Positions 18,205 to 27,830 of a DNA stretch of 64,000 nucleotides are shown here, one piece after another (the first letter of the stretch is position 1; each line of letters begins with the position of its first letter). Source of the DNA: Pseudoalteromonas sp. MEBiC 03607 (GTDB lineage: Bacteria > Pseudomonadota > Gammaproteobacteria > Enterobacterales > Alteromonadaceae); contig NZ_SRRY01000001.1 in the NCBI RefSeq assembly GCF_004792295.1, forward strand, positions 2,921,501 to 2,985,500, given 5' to 3'. A model generated the notes under the pieces. The model made no database searches, was not told where the DNA came from, and saw only the letters and a list, made by a program, of their open reading frames with translations. The translations under genes were made by a program, and so were the position numbers.

Positions 18205-18241
18205 TAGAAAAGCAGTGGTACATTGGTAATACTCACTGCTT
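18205..18241 (-). terminator. Weak terminator of the mlaC-like gene
   Basis: AAGCAGTG (18210-18217) pairs with CACTGCTT (18234-18241) around a 16-nt loop that can add three more pairs. An A-rich stretch to the left gives an imperfect U tract on the minus strand. It lies 12 bp after the gene's stop codon. Confidence 0.5.
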
Positions 18242-18253
18242 GGTTGGAGACTG

Positions 18254-18850
18254 CTACTTACTTGCTAACTCTTGAGTCACTTTATCAATGCCCACTTGGC
18301 TGATACGTTGAAGTACTTCTTTTTGCTTAGCACTTAATAAAGAAATACCTTCAGCAACAATATCGTATACCTTCCATTGCTTGTCTTTACCTTGGCGAAG
18401 TTTAAAGTGTAAATCAATAGTCGGCGCATTATCATCAATGATCTGAGTTTTTACCGTTGCATATCCGTCATCTATCAACTGTGATGGATCGAACACTACT
18501 TTTTGCCCAGTGTATTTCATCAATGCACCCGCATAAGTTACTGTTAAGTAATGCTCTACAGCTGCGATAAAATCGATTGCTTGCTCACGGCGTAACCCTT
18601 TTATGTGTTTACCCAACAACTTATATGATACGAACTTGGTATCCATATGGGGCAGCAAACGTTTTTCAACAATACTAGCCATTGCCTCAGTGCTAGCGTC
18701 ACCTTTGGAGTTTACATTAGCAATATCAACAAATAAGTCTGCTGTGACTGACTCTAACAATTGCTTTGGCGAACGGTCTTCGCTAGCAAACACGCTTGTA
18801 GTAAGTAACGTTGCAATTAGCAAAAGTGAGTTAACTAATTTGGTCATCAT
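18254..18850 (-). CDS. MlaC/Ttg2D-family periplasmic phospholipid-binding protein (orphan)
   Basis: A 198-residue protein with a signal peptide ending near TTSVFA (residue 22) and the MlaC pattern throughout: a helical N-terminal part, the FIAAVEHYLTVTYAGALMKYTGQKV segment, and the GKDKQWKVYDIVAEGISLL region. MlaC ferries phospholipid between outer and inner membrane. Here it is alone, without mlaABDEF neighbours, so it may be a second copy with a different partner. The ATG at 18850 (followed by another ATG) is chosen because a longer reading from 18916 puts extra residues before the signal peptide. Confidence 0.82.
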   Translation of the reverse strand: MMTKLVNSLLLIATLLTTSVFASEDRSPKQLLESVTADLFVDIANVNSKGDASTEAMASIVEKRLLPHMDTKFVSYKLLGKHIKGLRREQAIDFIAAVEHYLTVTYAGALMKYTGQKVVFDPSQLIDDGYATVKTQIIDDNAPTIDLHFKLRQGKDKQWKVYDIVAEGISLLSAKQKEVLQRISQVGIDKVTQELASK

Positions 18851-19085
18851 CGTATTCGCTTGTGATTGAAAATTTCCGCCAATATACCGATATTGAAACC
18901 ACAAAAAAAGAAACAATACGTCAACGTTTTAATGCCAAATTGGCATCAATCGGTTTTTACCAAGTTTTTCAATGGATTGCTTAAAAAAGCGAGAATATGC
19001 ACAAGTTCTGTGTGTTTACGCACATTGAAAAAGCAATGTCACCACCCCTATCTACTTGCTCAAAGTCATAGTAAGAATTACCGAT

Positions 19086-19622
19086 ATGAAATTAAAACAC
19101 CCACTAAAAGCACTTGCACTAAGCACAGCATTACTATTAGCACCATCGATTGATGCCGCCCAAAATCATGGCTATGCCATTGATTATATTCAAGGTGAAG
19201 GCGATGTGAAAGGGTTAAAGCTTGCCTATCAATACCATTTACCAAACGAAAAACTGCCTTTTGAACATGCTCGGGTATACTTCGAATCAAGCTTTAATGT
19301 TTGGCAGTATGGCAAAGACAACAGACATCAAACGAATATCGTGTTAGCTATCTCTCCAGTGATCCAATACCCGGCGTTTAATGTGAAAAACATACCTGTT
19401 CATGTGGAGTTTGGTATTGGGGTTTCACTGTTGGATGACACCCATTTTGCAGGCAAAAATGTTAGTACTCACTACCAGTTTGAGGACAGATTAGGATTAG
19501 TGGCAGACCTAGGAAACAACACAAGCTTAGCACTCAGGTATTTACACTATTCCAACGCCGGATTTAAAAGCCCTAACCCTGGACTTGATTTTATTTCACT
19601 GTCTTATGCCAAACGATTTTAA
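19086..19622 (+). CDS. pagL: PagL-type lipid A 3-O-deacylase
   Basis: A 178-residue outer-membrane protein with a signal peptide (residues 1-24, PSIDAA) and eight-strand-barrel character. The C-terminal signature LRYLHYSNAGFKSPNPGLD contains the PagL catalytic pair His154 and Ser156 and the conserved Asn157. The last residue is the terminal aromatic of a barrel strand (SYAKRF). PagL removes the 3-position acyl chain of lipid A and changes envelope permeability and immune recognition. The ATG at 19086 is preferred since it begins the signal peptide. The next small gene follows within 40 bp. Confidence 0.85.
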   Translation: MKLKHPLKALALSTALLLAPSIDAAQNHGYAIDYIQGEGDVKGLKLAYQYHLPNEKLPFEHARVYFESSFNVWQYGKDNRHQTNIVLAISPVIQYPAFNVKNIPVHVEFGIGVSLLDDTHFAGKNVSTHYQFEDRLGLVADLGNNTSLALRYLHYSNAGFKSPNPGLDFISLSYAKRF

Positions 19623-19661
19623 GTGCTACTATTGTGCTGCATATATTTACAGGATTTCAAG

Positions 19662-19808
19662 ATGGAAACATGGCAAATTATAGGCATTTTTGTTGCGGTA
19701 TTTGGTGTAGTAATTGGTAACCTTATGTTGCTAAAACATGCTGCGAAAATGGACTTCAAGGTACCTAAAGATGAGACTGGTAAAGATAAAAAAAGCCCTG
19801 ATGAATAA
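19662..19808 (+). CDS. Small single-pass membrane protein, DUF2897-like
   Basis: A 48-residue protein with one N-terminal transmembrane helix (residues about 5-24) containing VVIGNLMLLKHAAKM, followed by a charged Lys/Asp tail. This resembles the DUF2897 family of unknown function; the assignment is from memory and not certain. AGGA lies 7 nt before the ATG. It follows pagL closely, and its stop codon is inside the shared terminator hairpin. Confidence 0.65.
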   Translation: METWQIIGIFVAVFGVVIGNLMLLKHAAKMDFKVPKDETGKDKKSPDE

Positions 19809-19821
19809 TCAGGGCTTTTTT
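19788..19821 (+). terminator. Bidirectional terminator overlapping the DUF2897-like stop codon
   Basis: A 12-bp stem (19791-19802 with 19808-19819) with a 5-nt loop, A run on the left and T run on the right. It serves pagL and its small partner, and probably also the convergent yjiH-type gene, which ends at 19839. Confidence 0.88.
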
Positions 19822-19838
19822 AAAAAGGCTTAGCTTAT

Positions 19839-21206
19839 TTATACTAGCCAATGTGCCATTAAGACAATAACCGGTAATGTCACTAAGGTTCTCAAAATAA
19901 AGATGAAGAATAGCTCAATAATATTTACCGGAATTTTACTTCCTAAAAGCAAAGCACCGACTTCAGACATATAAATCAATTGCGTTACACTCATTGCTGC
20001 AATAATAAAACGTGTAACGTCACTTTCGATACTACCTGCAGCAAGAATTGATGGAATAAACATATCTGCAAAACCAACCATAATAGTTTGTGCTGCAGCT
20101 TCGGCTTCAGGTACTTGAAGAAGCTCTAAAAATGGTACAAATGGTTTACCCATATACTCAAATATCGGCGTGTATTCAGCAATGATCAGAGCAAATGTGC
20201 CCACCGCCATAACCACAGGTAATACTGCGAATACCATATCAAATGCGTTGTGCAGACCTTCTTTAACTGTACCTACAAAGCCCGGCGCAGTGCGCGCTTT
20301 AGCGAATGCGACATCTAACGAATGCGAAATTAAGGTTTTACCTTCAGGTACCAACTCAGCATCTTTATCGGGCTCGCTACCATCAAAATATAAATCTTTC
20401 TTAAAACGTAATGGTGGTAAACGAGGCACAATTAGTGCTGCCACTAAACCGGCTAAACATACAGTTAAATAAAACGGTGCAAATAAGTGCTCAAGCTTTA
20501 CTTGACCAATAACAACTAAACAAAAGGTAATTGATACAGCTGAGAAAGTGGTACCAATAATGGCAGCTTCGCGTTGTGTATAGTGTTTATCTTCATACTG
20601 ACGAGCGGTCATCAAAATACCCACACTACCGTCACCTAACCAAGATGCCACACAGTTGACTGCACTTCGACCTGGCACACCAAAAAGTGGGCGCATCACT
20701 TTAGTTAATAAGGTACCCACTAGCTCAAGTAGACCGAAGTTTAATAATAACGGTAATAATAATCCCGCTAAAACAAACACAGAAAACAACACGGGCAATA
20801 AGTCGTTTAACACCAATGCACCGGTATTACCGGAAATAATCATTTCTGGCCCTTGTTTTGTGTAGGTCAGAATAATAAATACCATCCCCAGTAATCGAAC
20901 ACTCAGCCAAAGCCAACTAACATCAAATAAATGTTTAATTATAAAGTACTTAAGTAATGGCTGTGGTTTAAACAGCTTTATCACTAAAGATAAAATACCG
21001 GTGATACAAACAATACTGGTAATCAAACCCAGTGCAAAAGGTGCAATCCATTGTTGCACTGCTTTTGCCATAACAGCAATTGGGATGGTCATTGCTTCAC
21101 CTATGGGTACCGGCGTCATGAATAAGAAGACACCTATAAGTGAAGGAACGAAAAAGGTGAACAAGGTTCGCATGTCGATGCGATTTGTTGCGTTTAAGTT
21201 AGACAT
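19839..21206 (-). CDS. YjiH-family membrane protein with nucleoside-recognition (gate) domains
   Basis: A 455-residue inner-membrane protein with about ten transmembrane segments. Two gate-like regions typical of the nucleoside-recognition family are visible (GLLELVGTLLTKVMRPLFGVPGRSA, described here only by its central residues, and the VMVGFADMFIPSILAAGS part). YjiH homologues are of unknown transport function. The ATG at 21206 is chosen because AGGTTG lies 9 nt upstream; a reading from 21230 adds eight unsupported residues. It lies downstream of bamC, separated by a strong hairpin, so it is probably transcribed alone. Confidence 0.8.
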   Translation of the reverse strand: MSNLNATNRIDMRTLFTFFVPSLIGVFLFMTPVPIGEAMTIPIAVMAKAVQQWIAPFALGLITSIVCITGILSLVIKLFKPQPLLKYFIIKHLFDVSWLWLSVRLLGMVFIILTYTKQGPEMIISGNTGALVLNDLLPVLFSVFVLAGLLLPLLLNFGLLELVGTLLTKVMRPLFGVPGRSAVNCVASWLGDGSVGILMTARQYEDKHYTQREAAIIGTTFSAVSITFCLVVIGQVKLEHLFAPFYLTVCLAGLVAALIVPRLPPLRFKKDLYFDGSEPDKDAELVPEGKTLISHSLDVAFAKARTAPGFVGTVKEGLHNAFDMVFAVLPVVMAVGTFALIIAEYTPIFEYMGKPFVPFLELLQVPEAEAAAQTIMVGFADMFIPSILAAGSIESDVTRFIIAAMSVTQLIYMSEVGALLLGSKIPVNIIELFFIFILRTLVTLPVIVLMAHWLV

Positions 21207-21222
21207 ATTTTCAACCTGTAGA

Positions 21223-21257
21223 AACCACAAAAAGAGCGGCTAGGCTCTTTTTGTGGT
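21223..21257 (-). terminator. Terminator of bamC
   Basis: A long perfect stem (ACCACAAAAAGAGC on one arm) encloses a 6-nt loop between the bamC stop codon (21277) and the YjiH start. The A/U-rich lower stem supplies the U-rich part. It is self-complementary and works in either direction. Confidence 0.7.
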
Positions 21258-21276
21258 GGTTTAATTTTTTTAATTA

Positions 21277-22338
21277 TTAAATATTAATTCCACGCTGACG
21301 CAGCGCGTTTTCTAATGCTTGTTGTAGGTCATTCATTGTACCAGGCTCTAGCGTAGCACCTTGCGAATCCATCCAAGTTAAACTTGTACCACCATCATTA
21401 GTGCGGCTAACGAGAATTTGGTACTGGCCATCTTCAATTGGTAACTCAGCAACTTCTTCGCCCCAAATTGAATCCCAAACACTTGACTCTGGCTTTTTAT
21501 AATCAGCAGTGATCAAACCACGCTCTTGGTCAATCTCAACAATTGTGAAAGATAAACGCTCTAAGAAACCAGAAAAACGATCGAATACCATGCTGTATTC
21601 TTGCTCAGTTACAAGCGCAGCGTTGCCTTTGTTATCAAAGCCCATTTCAAGAGAAATAATGCCTTGTTGCTTACGCATTTCCACTTCTAACTGACGGTAG
21701 CGGTAATCAAACTCAGCAATAATCTGGTTAAGAGCACGCACTTCTAGTTGTTGCTGTAAAAGTGGCGTCAATTGTTGTGAACCGCTTTTATAATCAACAA
21801 GTTTTGAGGTTAAAGAAGCTGTACGTTGATGCGACTTCTCTTCAATTGTAAATAAAAAGCGTTGTTGAGATACTTCTTTTTCACTTTCCCAAAACCAACC
21901 ATCTTCAGGTTTAATAATTGTATACCAGCCTGTTTCGATGCTATTTGTTGCTTTGTCAGCTTTTTCTACAGAAGTGTTTTTCTCTGCTAATACCGCTTTT
22001 ATAGAGTCCCAAATGAATGTATCTAGATCTTCAATACCATCATTTTTATCAAAATAAACCCGAGCTAATTTATCACCTTCTTCCACCCAAGTTCCTTGCG
22101 CGATGGTAATAACCTGTGCTGGCGGACGATAATTTTTTGCTTCAGGGTTGTTGTCGTATTGTGCAACATCCATTTTGTAAGTCGGATCTTGAGTCGGTTG
22201 CGCAAGGCCTGCTGGCGCTTTGACCGGTTCATTTGCACGATAATTACGCTTATGGTGTGCTTCATCAGTGAACACACTGCATCCTGTTAAACTTACCATT
22301 ACGCTTACAGCAAGCGCCTTTGAGATCCAATACTGCAC
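21277..22338 (-). CDS. bamC: Outer-membrane assembly lipoprotein BamC
   Basis: A 353-residue lipoprotein (E. coli 344). The signal peptide ends in the lipobox SLTGC with Cys20 as lipidation site. An unstructured N-terminal stretch (residues 25-75) is followed by two helix-grip domains, as in NlpB/BamC. BamC binds BamD in the BAM complex. Translation starts at a GTG with AAGGAGA 7 nt upstream. In many gammaproteobacteria dapA directly precedes bamC; here dapA is absent and gcvR follows divergently. Confidence 0.9.
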   Translation of the reverse strand: MQYWISKALAVSVMVSLTGCSVFTDEAHHKRNYRANEPVKAPAGLAQPTQDPTYKMDVAQYDNNPEAKNYRPPAQVITIAQGTWVEEGDKLARVYFDKNDGIEDLDTFIWDSIKAVLAEKNTSVEKADKATNSIETGWYTIIKPEDGWFWESEKEVSQQRFLFTIEEKSHQRTASLTSKLVDYKSGSQQLTPLLQQQLEVRALNQIIAEFDYRYRQLEVEMRKQQGIISLEMGFDNKGNAALVTEQEYSMVFDRFSGFLERLSFTIVEIDQERGLITADYKKPESSVWDSIWGEEVAELPIEDGQYQILVSRTNDGGTSLTWMDSQGATLEPGTMNDLQQALENALRQRGINI

Positions 22339-22706
22339 AGATATTTCTCCTTAGCAAACCCTTAATTTTTTAACAAATATATGAGTGGGTAATGCCGATT
22401 TGGTTCACTGTAAAATCATTTATAACTTTACATTTATTGTTTTTATGCAAATAACCCGAGCAATTTGGGTTAACGCGTCATGTATATGTTTACTTATCGC
22501 CTTGCAAAATTTTAACTATGGTACTTTCTGATGCCCCTAAAAACAAGAAAGAGCACACTTTATTAACGGCTTAATTAATCGCAGCTACCGTTAATGATGT
22601 TAATTATGGTAAACTTCGCCGCCGTGCAGTATTAAACTCACGTGAAATCAAGGCTTATTGGCTTATACCCATTGGTATTATTTAATTACTAGGTACTTAA
22701 AATTCC
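22339..22706. promoter_or_regulatory. Divergent bamC/gcvR intergenic region
   Basis: 368 bp with no gene on either strand. It must hold the promoters of bamC (minus) and gcvR (plus). No dapA remnant is recognisable in any frame. A small imperfect palindrome (TATACCCATTGGTATTA, 22665-22681) lies 26 bp before gcvR. Confidence 0.5.
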
Positions 22707-23240
22707 ATGACTGCTTTTTCAAATCATCAGATAGTGCTCACAGCGATTGGCGAAGACAGGCCCGGTATCGTTAGCGAATTAACTCAGCTAGTGAGTGATT
22801 GTCATTGCAATATTATTGACAGTCGCATTGCTATCTTGGGTAATGAATTTACTTTTATTATGTTATTAGCAGGCGATATGTCTGCAATTAGCCGAATCGA
22901 GCATACCTTGCCTACAAAAGGAATGGAACTTGGTTTATTAACCATGATGAAACGCACAGCAAGTCATATTGCATGTGAATTTTGTGCCGGTTACACCCTT
23001 GAATATACGGGTATCGACACTCCGGGTACATTAAGCAAAGTTACTCGTTTTTTTGCTGACAACAACATCAGCATTTGTTCACTTAAGTCAGACACTTATG
23101 AAGAAGACAATGAACTAAAAATGCGCTGTGAACTAGAGTTTAATATCCCTGTCGACGTTGATATTGATAATTTTAAAGTGAGCTTTGAAGATCTTTCTCG
23201 TAGTTTGAACGTAGATTATATCTTTAGACGCATTCGTTAA
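22707..23240 (+). CDS. gcvR: Glycine cleavage system regulatory protein GcvR
   Basis: A 177-residue cytosolic protein of two ACT domains (residues about 8-80 and 92-170). The first begins VLTAIGEDRPGIVSELTQLV and the second YTGIDTPGTLSKVTRFF. In E. coli GcvR holds GcvA in a repressing complex when glycine is low. It is followed 10 bp later by bcp, the usual gcvR-bcp pair. Confidence 0.92.
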   Translation: MTAFSNHQIVLTAIGEDRPGIVSELTQLVSDCHCNIIDSRIAILGNEFTFIMLLAGDMSAISRIEHTLPTKGMELGLLTMMKRTASHIACEFCAGYTLEYTGIDTPGTLSKVTRFFADNNISICSLKSDTYEEDNELKMRCELEFNIPVDVDIDNFKVSFEDLSRSLNVDYIFRRIR

Positions 23241-23250
23241 GGAGCACAGT

Positions 23251-23730
23251 ATGAAAAAAATTAATCCTCTACAAGCAGGTGACACAGCCCCTGCTTTTAG
23301 TCTACAAAATCAAAACGATGAAACAATCGTGTTAGCCGATTTATTAAAAGAGCAGCAAGTACTGGTTTATTTTTATCCGAAAGCATCAACACCAGGTTGT
23401 ACTGTACAAGCAGAGAACTTACGTGACGAAAAAGCTGAGCTTGCTAAATTTAACACCCGTATCGTTGGTATCAGTCCAGACCCAATCAAGCGTTTAAAAA
23501 ACTTTGAAACCAAAAAAGAGCTGAACTTTGATTTATTAGCTGATGAAGATCATGCCATTGCAGATGCTTTTGGTATATGGGGCTATAAGAAGTTTATGGG
23601 TAAAGAATACGAAGGAATTCATCGTATTAGCTTCCTTGTAGGTCAAGACGGTAAAATCAAACACGTGTTTGATAAGTTCAAAACCAAAGACCATCATCAG
23701 GTTGTTTTAGATTATCTCGCGCAAAACTAA
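23251..23730 (+). CDS. bcp: Thioredoxin-dependent peroxiredoxin Bcp (PrxQ)
   Basis: A 159-residue peroxiredoxin that reduces hydrogen and organic peroxides. The active-site segment FYPKASTPGCTVQAENLRD places the peroxidatic cysteine at residue 50. E. coli Bcp has a second, resolving cysteine five residues later; here that position is Glu, so this protein may rely on a 1-Cys type mechanism or on an external thiol. AAGGAG lies before the start, and a strong terminator lies 10 bp after the stop. It is co-transcribed with gcvR. Confidence 0.93.
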   Translation: MKKINPLQAGDTAPAFSLQNQNDETIVLADLLKEQQVLVYFYPKASTPGCTVQAENLRDEKAELAKFNTRIVGISPDPIKRLKNFETKKELNFDLLADEDHAIADAFGIWGYKKFMGKEYEGIHRISFLVGQDGKIKHVFDKFKTKDHHQVVLDYLAQN

Positions 23731-23739
23731 TTTTTAAAC

Positions 23740-23768
23740 AAAAAGCGTTACTTTTGGTAACGCTTTTT
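23740..23768 (+). terminator. Terminator of gcvR-bcp
   Basis: A 12-bp perfect stem (AAAAAGCGTTAC and its complement) with a 5-nt loop and a terminal U run on the plus strand. Confidence 0.9.
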
Positions 23769-23792
23769 GCTAAGAATACTATCTTCACGTAC

Positions 23793-23819
23793 AAAAAACC
23801 CAGCAATCGAGCTGGGTTT
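23793..23819 (-). terminator. Terminator of fadR
   Basis: Stem AAACCCAGC (23796-23804) with GCTGGGTTT (23811-23819) and a 6-nt loop. The A run at 23793-23798 gives a U tract on the minus strand, 28 bp after the fadR stop. Confidence 0.85.
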
Positions 23820-23846
23820 GTAATTTTAAAGCAGCAAAACAGATTA

Positions 23847-24560
23847 TTAATCCATGATGTCTTCAGGCATATCGCCACGAATTTGCTGCCAAATTTCACC
23901 TGTTTGATGGCCATATTTACGCATCATCGAAATTGCACCATCATGTTCACGTCGCTCAGCAAGTTCTGTTAGGTCTTTATAGAACTGACGTGCTAATTCG
24001 CGTGTACGTGAGTCAGAGAAGTAGTGACAGCCAATTTTAGAGTAAAAACCTTTAAAGCCATTTAGTATCAACACGTAAATACGGTTATTACCAGCCACAG
24101 CAAGCTCATGGTGAACTTTGTAATCATAATCAGCAAATGCCTGAGCGCTGTCTTCTAGCTCTTCGCTCTGCGAAAGAATTTCAATTACACGCTCAGGTGC
24201 TAATTTAATAGCTGCACGCGTGTAAATAGCACTGATATTGGTTCGTGCCGAAAGGAGCTGATCGGTAAGCTCTGGCATTTTATCTTCATCAAGACGTGCG
24301 AGTGTCTCTAAGATATTAAGACCAGACGTCTCCCAGAAATTATTAACACGTGTTGGTTTACCGTGTTGGATCGTTAGCCAGCCATCACGCGCTAAACGCT
24401 GAAGTACTTCACGTAAGGTTGTACGTGTTACACCAATCAGCTCTGACAATTCACGTTCTGCCGGAAGAATCGATCCCGGCGGAAAGTCACCATTCCAAAT
24501 AGATTCAACAATGTATTCTTCAGCAAAACCTGCTGGGCTTTTCGCTTTAAAAATTCTCAT
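23847..24560 (-). CDS. fadR: Fatty-acid metabolism regulator FadR (GntR family)
   Basis: A 237-residue regulator (E. coli 239). Residues 1-75 are a winged helix with the GntR signature [20 protein letters not shown]. The remainder is the all-helical acyl-CoA-binding domain typical of FadR. It represses beta-oxidation genes and activates unsaturated fatty-acid synthesis genes, and long-chain acyl-CoA releases it. It is divergent from nhaB, the same arrangement as in E. coli. Confidence 0.93.
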   Translation of the reverse strand: MRIFKAKSPAGFAEEYIVESIWNGDFPPGSILPAERELSELIGVTRTTLREVLQRLARDGWLTIQHGKPTRVNNFWETSGLNILETLARLDEDKMPELTDQLLSARTNISAIYTRAAIKLAPERVIEILSQSEELEDSAQAFADYDYKVHHELAVAGNNRIYVLILNGFKGFYSKIGCHYFSDSRTRELARQFYKDLTELAERREHDGAISMMRKYGHQTGEIWQQIRGDMPEDIMD

Positions 24561-24826
24561 TCATTTTCCACTTGAGTTAGCAACTTTTATTATCGCAATG
24601 TGCGAACAACCCACTGATTGTACCAGATGATCCGCAACTAACAAGTAAACTAAGTCCGGTGTGCATAAAAATCTATTATTTATAGCTAAATAAAGCCCTT
24701 TCGGCCCAATAAGACACCAAAAGAATAATACTTTAAGTATAGTAAATATACCTAGTTAACAATTCAAATAAGCTCTAAGCTTAGTTAACTTGAAATAACA
24801 ACAAGCACAAATAATAAGGTACAGCG

Positions 24827-26407
24827 ATGCAGCAGCGGATTTTACCAGCGATCTTTAAAAATTTTTTGGGGACCTCGCCTCAATGGTATAAATACACCAT
24901 TGTCGCCTTTTTACTAATAAACCCTATATTATTTCAACTTAACCCCTATCTTGCGGGTTGGGTTTTAGTGTTAGAGTTTATTTTTACTCTTGCTATGGCT
25001 TTAAAGTGTTACCCTCTTCAGCCTGGTGGCTTACTTGCCATTGAAGCCATGTTCATTGGGATGACGTCAGCTGGGCAAGTTGAGCATGAAATAGTACAAA
25101 ATATTGATGTTATTTTGCTACTTATCTTTATGGTGGCAGGTATTTACTTTATGAAAGACTTGCTTCTGTATATCTTCACAAAACTTGTTGTTTCAGTGCG
25201 AAGTAAAACTGTATTGTCGCTGTCGTTCACGATTGCTGCAGCTTTTTTGTCTGCTTTCTTAGATGCGCTAACTGTTATGGCTGTTGTCATTGCTGTAGCG
25301 ATGGGTTTTTACAGCATTTATCATAAAGTTGCTTCGGGAAAGGACTCAAGTAGTGAACATGATATTAATGATGATAATCAAGTACGCCCGGTCAATCGTC
25401 AAGAACTTGAAGAATTCCGTGCTTTTCTCCGTAACTTATTAATGCATGCTTCTATAGGCACAGCTTTAGGAGGAGTGTGTACGATGGTAGGCGAACCACA
25501 AAACTTAATTATTGCTGAGCGAGCTGGCTGGCTATTCGGCGAGTTTTTCTTTCGCATGTTACCAATCACCCTGCCGGTTATGATTGCGGGTATATCCACA
25601 ACTATTTTATTGGAAAAAACCAAAGCGTTTGGTTACGGTGCGAAACTGCCCGCCCCGATTCACACTATTTTATCTGATCATGCGAAGAAGCTTGAGAAAA
25701 AACGCACAACACGCGATAAGGTAAACCTAGCTATTCAAGCTGTTATTGCAGTTTGGCTTATCATTGGCCTTGCTTTACACCTTGCCACAGTTGGTCTAAT
25801 TGGCTTGTCTGTAATTATTTTTGCCACAGCCAGTGCAGGAATTATAGAAGAGCATCAACTTGGCAAAGCCTTTGAAGAAGCATTGCCTTTTACTGCTTTG
25901 TTGTGCGTATTCTTTTCTATTGTTGCCGTCATCATTGACCAACATTTATTTACCCCCGTAATTGCTTGGGTTCTGACCTTTGAAGGCCAATTGCAACTTG
26001 TGATGTTTTTTATTGCCAACGGTATTCTGTCGATGGTCAGTGATAATGTGTTTGTGGGTACTGTTTATATAAATGAAGTTGCAGCTGCACTCGAAGCTGG
26101 TCAAATTACTCGTGACCAGTTTGATTTATTAGCTGTAGCAATTAATACCGGTACCAACCTTCCAAGTGTTGCCACACCAAATGGACAAGCTGCGTTCTTA
26201 TTCTTACTTACTTCAACGTTAGCCCCTGTGTTGAGGCTATCTTATGGGCGCATGGTTTATATGGCGCTACCTTATACCATAGTGTTGACAGTTGTCGGTT
26301 TAAGCATGACCTTATTCAGCCTTTCTGATATGACTGATTTACTGTATCAATGGGGTTTAATTAATCACCACACAGGTGCGTTACCAGGCTCCTTAGGTGG
26401 CCATTAG
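24827..26407 (+). CDS. nhaB: Sodium/proton antiporter NhaB
   Basis: A 526-residue inner-membrane protein with about twelve transmembrane segments. Its NhaB-type central part contains [17 protein letters not shown], and the C-terminal half contains [15 protein letters not shown]. NhaB exports sodium in exchange for protons, which suits a marine bacterium. The start is the first ATG after an AAGGTA site. The gene has its own terminator and shares a divergent 266-bp region with fadR. Confidence 0.95.
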   Translation: MQQRILPAIFKNFLGTSPQWYKYTIVAFLLINPILFQLNPYLAGWVLVLEFIFTLAMALKCYPLQPGGLLAIEAMFIGMTSAGQVEHEIVQNIDVILLLIFMVAGIYFMKDLLLYIFTKLVVSVRSKTVLSLSFTIAAAFLSAFLDALTVMAVVIAVAMGFYSIYHKVASGKDSSSEHDINDDNQVRPVNRQELEEFRAFLRNLLMHASIGTALGGVCTMVGEPQNLIIAERAGWLFGEFFFRMLPITLPVMIAGISTTILLEKTKAFGYGAKLPAPIHTILSDHAKKLEKKRTTRDKVNLAIQAVIAVWLIIGLALHLATVGLIGLSVIIFATASAGIIEEHQLGKAFEEALPFTALLCVFFSIVAVIIDQHLFTPVIAWVLTFEGQLQLVMFFIANGILSMVSDNVFVGTVYINEVAAALEAGQITRDQFDLLAVAINTGTNLPSVATPNGQAAFLFLLTSTLAPVLRLSYGRMVYMALPYTIVLTVVGLSMTLFSLSDMTDLLYQWGLINHHTGALPGSLGGH

Positions 26408-26439
26408 GGCAATTATTGCCAACAACACATTTGAAACTA

Positions 26440-26464
26440 AAAAGCCCGCTTGATGCGGGCTTTT
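26440..26464 (+). terminator. Bidirectional terminator between nhaB and tyrA
   Basis: Stem AAAAGCCCGC (26440-26449) with GCGGGCTTTT (26455-26464) and a 5-nt loop, between two convergent genes. Confidence 0.85.
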
Positions 26465-26484
26465 GGTTTAATTAAACAAAATTA

Positions 26485-27618
26485 TTAATCTAACACTTTC
26501 GCATCGTTTGCTTTATTAAGTAAGCTTCGGCTTTGTGTTAAGAAATGTGCAGTTGCATCAGAGAAATATTCTTTTGCGTTAGCAAAGGCATTTATTAATG
26601 ACTCTTTATCACCAGCTTTTAGCTTCTCAAGAGTGTCTGCAAAGGTGTCTTGATAACTCGCAAGTAACGGCTCTACATCATCAAATTGCGCCAGCATGAT
26701 GTCAGAGTACAACTCTGGTGACTGGGCAAATAAACGCCCTACCATCATTAACTCTAACTGATAAATAGGTGAAGAGCAGCTACGTAGCTCTGCTAACGTA
26801 TGGCTTTGTTTAGCTAAGAATTGTCCGTACACAAACGTTGTTAAGTGGCGCATTACTTGGATGATTTGCATCGCTTCATCATGCTTTTTGGCATCCATTT
26901 CAACTACTTGACAACCCCAGATCTGTAATTGTGCCATTAGCCCTTTTGCTACTTCATGATTTCGCCCTTCACACACTACGACCGTTTGTTTTACCCAGTG
27001 CGAAATATCTGGACCAAACATTGGGTGTAAACCTACCACAGGGCCGCTGTGAGCTGCCATGAGGGCTTTTAAAGGCTTTTGTTTAACTGAGGTAATATCA
27101 ACTAATAAACAGTCATCATCAAGTGTTGGTAATGCAGCAACGACTTGCTCAAGTGCATTAATTGGCACACTTACAAGTACAAGTTTTGCACCGGCTAATA
27201 TCGCTTCGCTTTCGGCTTGTTGCTCTTTATCTAAAATTCGTACATCGTATCCTGAGCGAATGAATTGTTGTGCAAACAATTGACCCATCGCACCTTGCCC
27301 ACCGACAATCACAATAGGAGATAACTGAGGAGCTGAACAAGCCAAACTCCCTTGTTGATTTTGATATGCTTCACGCATCATACGACGCAGAATATCTTCA
27401 ACTAACTCAGGGTTAACTCCTTGTGCAATCGCTTCTTGTCTTCGCGCTTCAAGTAAATCAGCTTCGCGATCCGGCGCATGCAAAGGGGCGCCAATTTGCT
27501 GCTTAATTGCACCAATTTTAGCCGTTATACTGTTTCTTTTTGCCAACAAGGAAACTAACTGCGCATCGCATTCGTCAATTCCTGTCCTTAATTCATCAAG
27601 CTCATTCACTGTTACCAC
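26485..27618 (-). CDS. tyrA: Bifunctional chorismate mutase / prephenate dehydrogenase (T-protein)
   Basis: A 377-residue enzyme (E. coli 373) making 4-hydroxyphenylpyruvate for tyrosine. Residues 1-90 are the AroQ chorismate mutase (ELRTGIDECDAQLVSLLAKRNSI). Residues from about 105 are prephenate dehydrogenase, with the NAD-binding stretch IVIVGGQGAMGQLFAQ. A GTG at 27618 is taken as start because GAGG lies 9 nt before it and the N-terminus then aligns with the family. A longer reading from 27678 adds a hydrophobic leader not expected here. aroF is not adjacent. Confidence 0.93.
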   Translation of the reverse strand: MVTVNELDELRTGIDECDAQLVSLLAKRNSITAKIGAIKQQIGAPLHAPDREADLLEARRQEAIAQGVNPELVEDILRRMMREAYQNQQGSLACSAPQLSPIVIVGGQGAMGQLFAQQFIRSGYDVRILDKEQQAESEAILAGAKLVLVSVPINALEQVVAALPTLDDDCLLVDITSVKQKPLKALMAAHSGPVVGLHPMFGPDISHWVKQTVVVCEGRNHEVAKGLMAQLQIWGCQVVEMDAKKHDEAMQIIQVMRHLTTFVYGQFLAKQSHTLAELRSCSSPIYQLELMMVGRLFAQSPELYSDIMLAQFDDVEPLLASYQDTFADTLEKLKAGDKESLINAFANAKEYFSDATAHFLTQSRSLLNKANDAKVLD

Positions 27619-27830
27619 GTTAATACACCTCAAACCCAAAAACGTACAAAAATATATACAAAAAAGTAAAGCTTTCAATACGAATTATAGTAACAGGATA
27701 AACAGCAAAGCACAAAGCCCTAACACTTCTACACGGCTTGAATCACAAGGGAATATTTAAATTAGAAAGAGATATTAAGAAGTGCTGGCAACTAAATTTG
27801 AAAGTCGTAACTAGATATTTTTGCTATAAA

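Noticed and set aside
22660..22690. Second copy of the MITE end (TATACCC) upstream of gcvR
   Set aside because: Only the first seven bases match and the following sequence differs, so it is coincidence or a different short palindrome.
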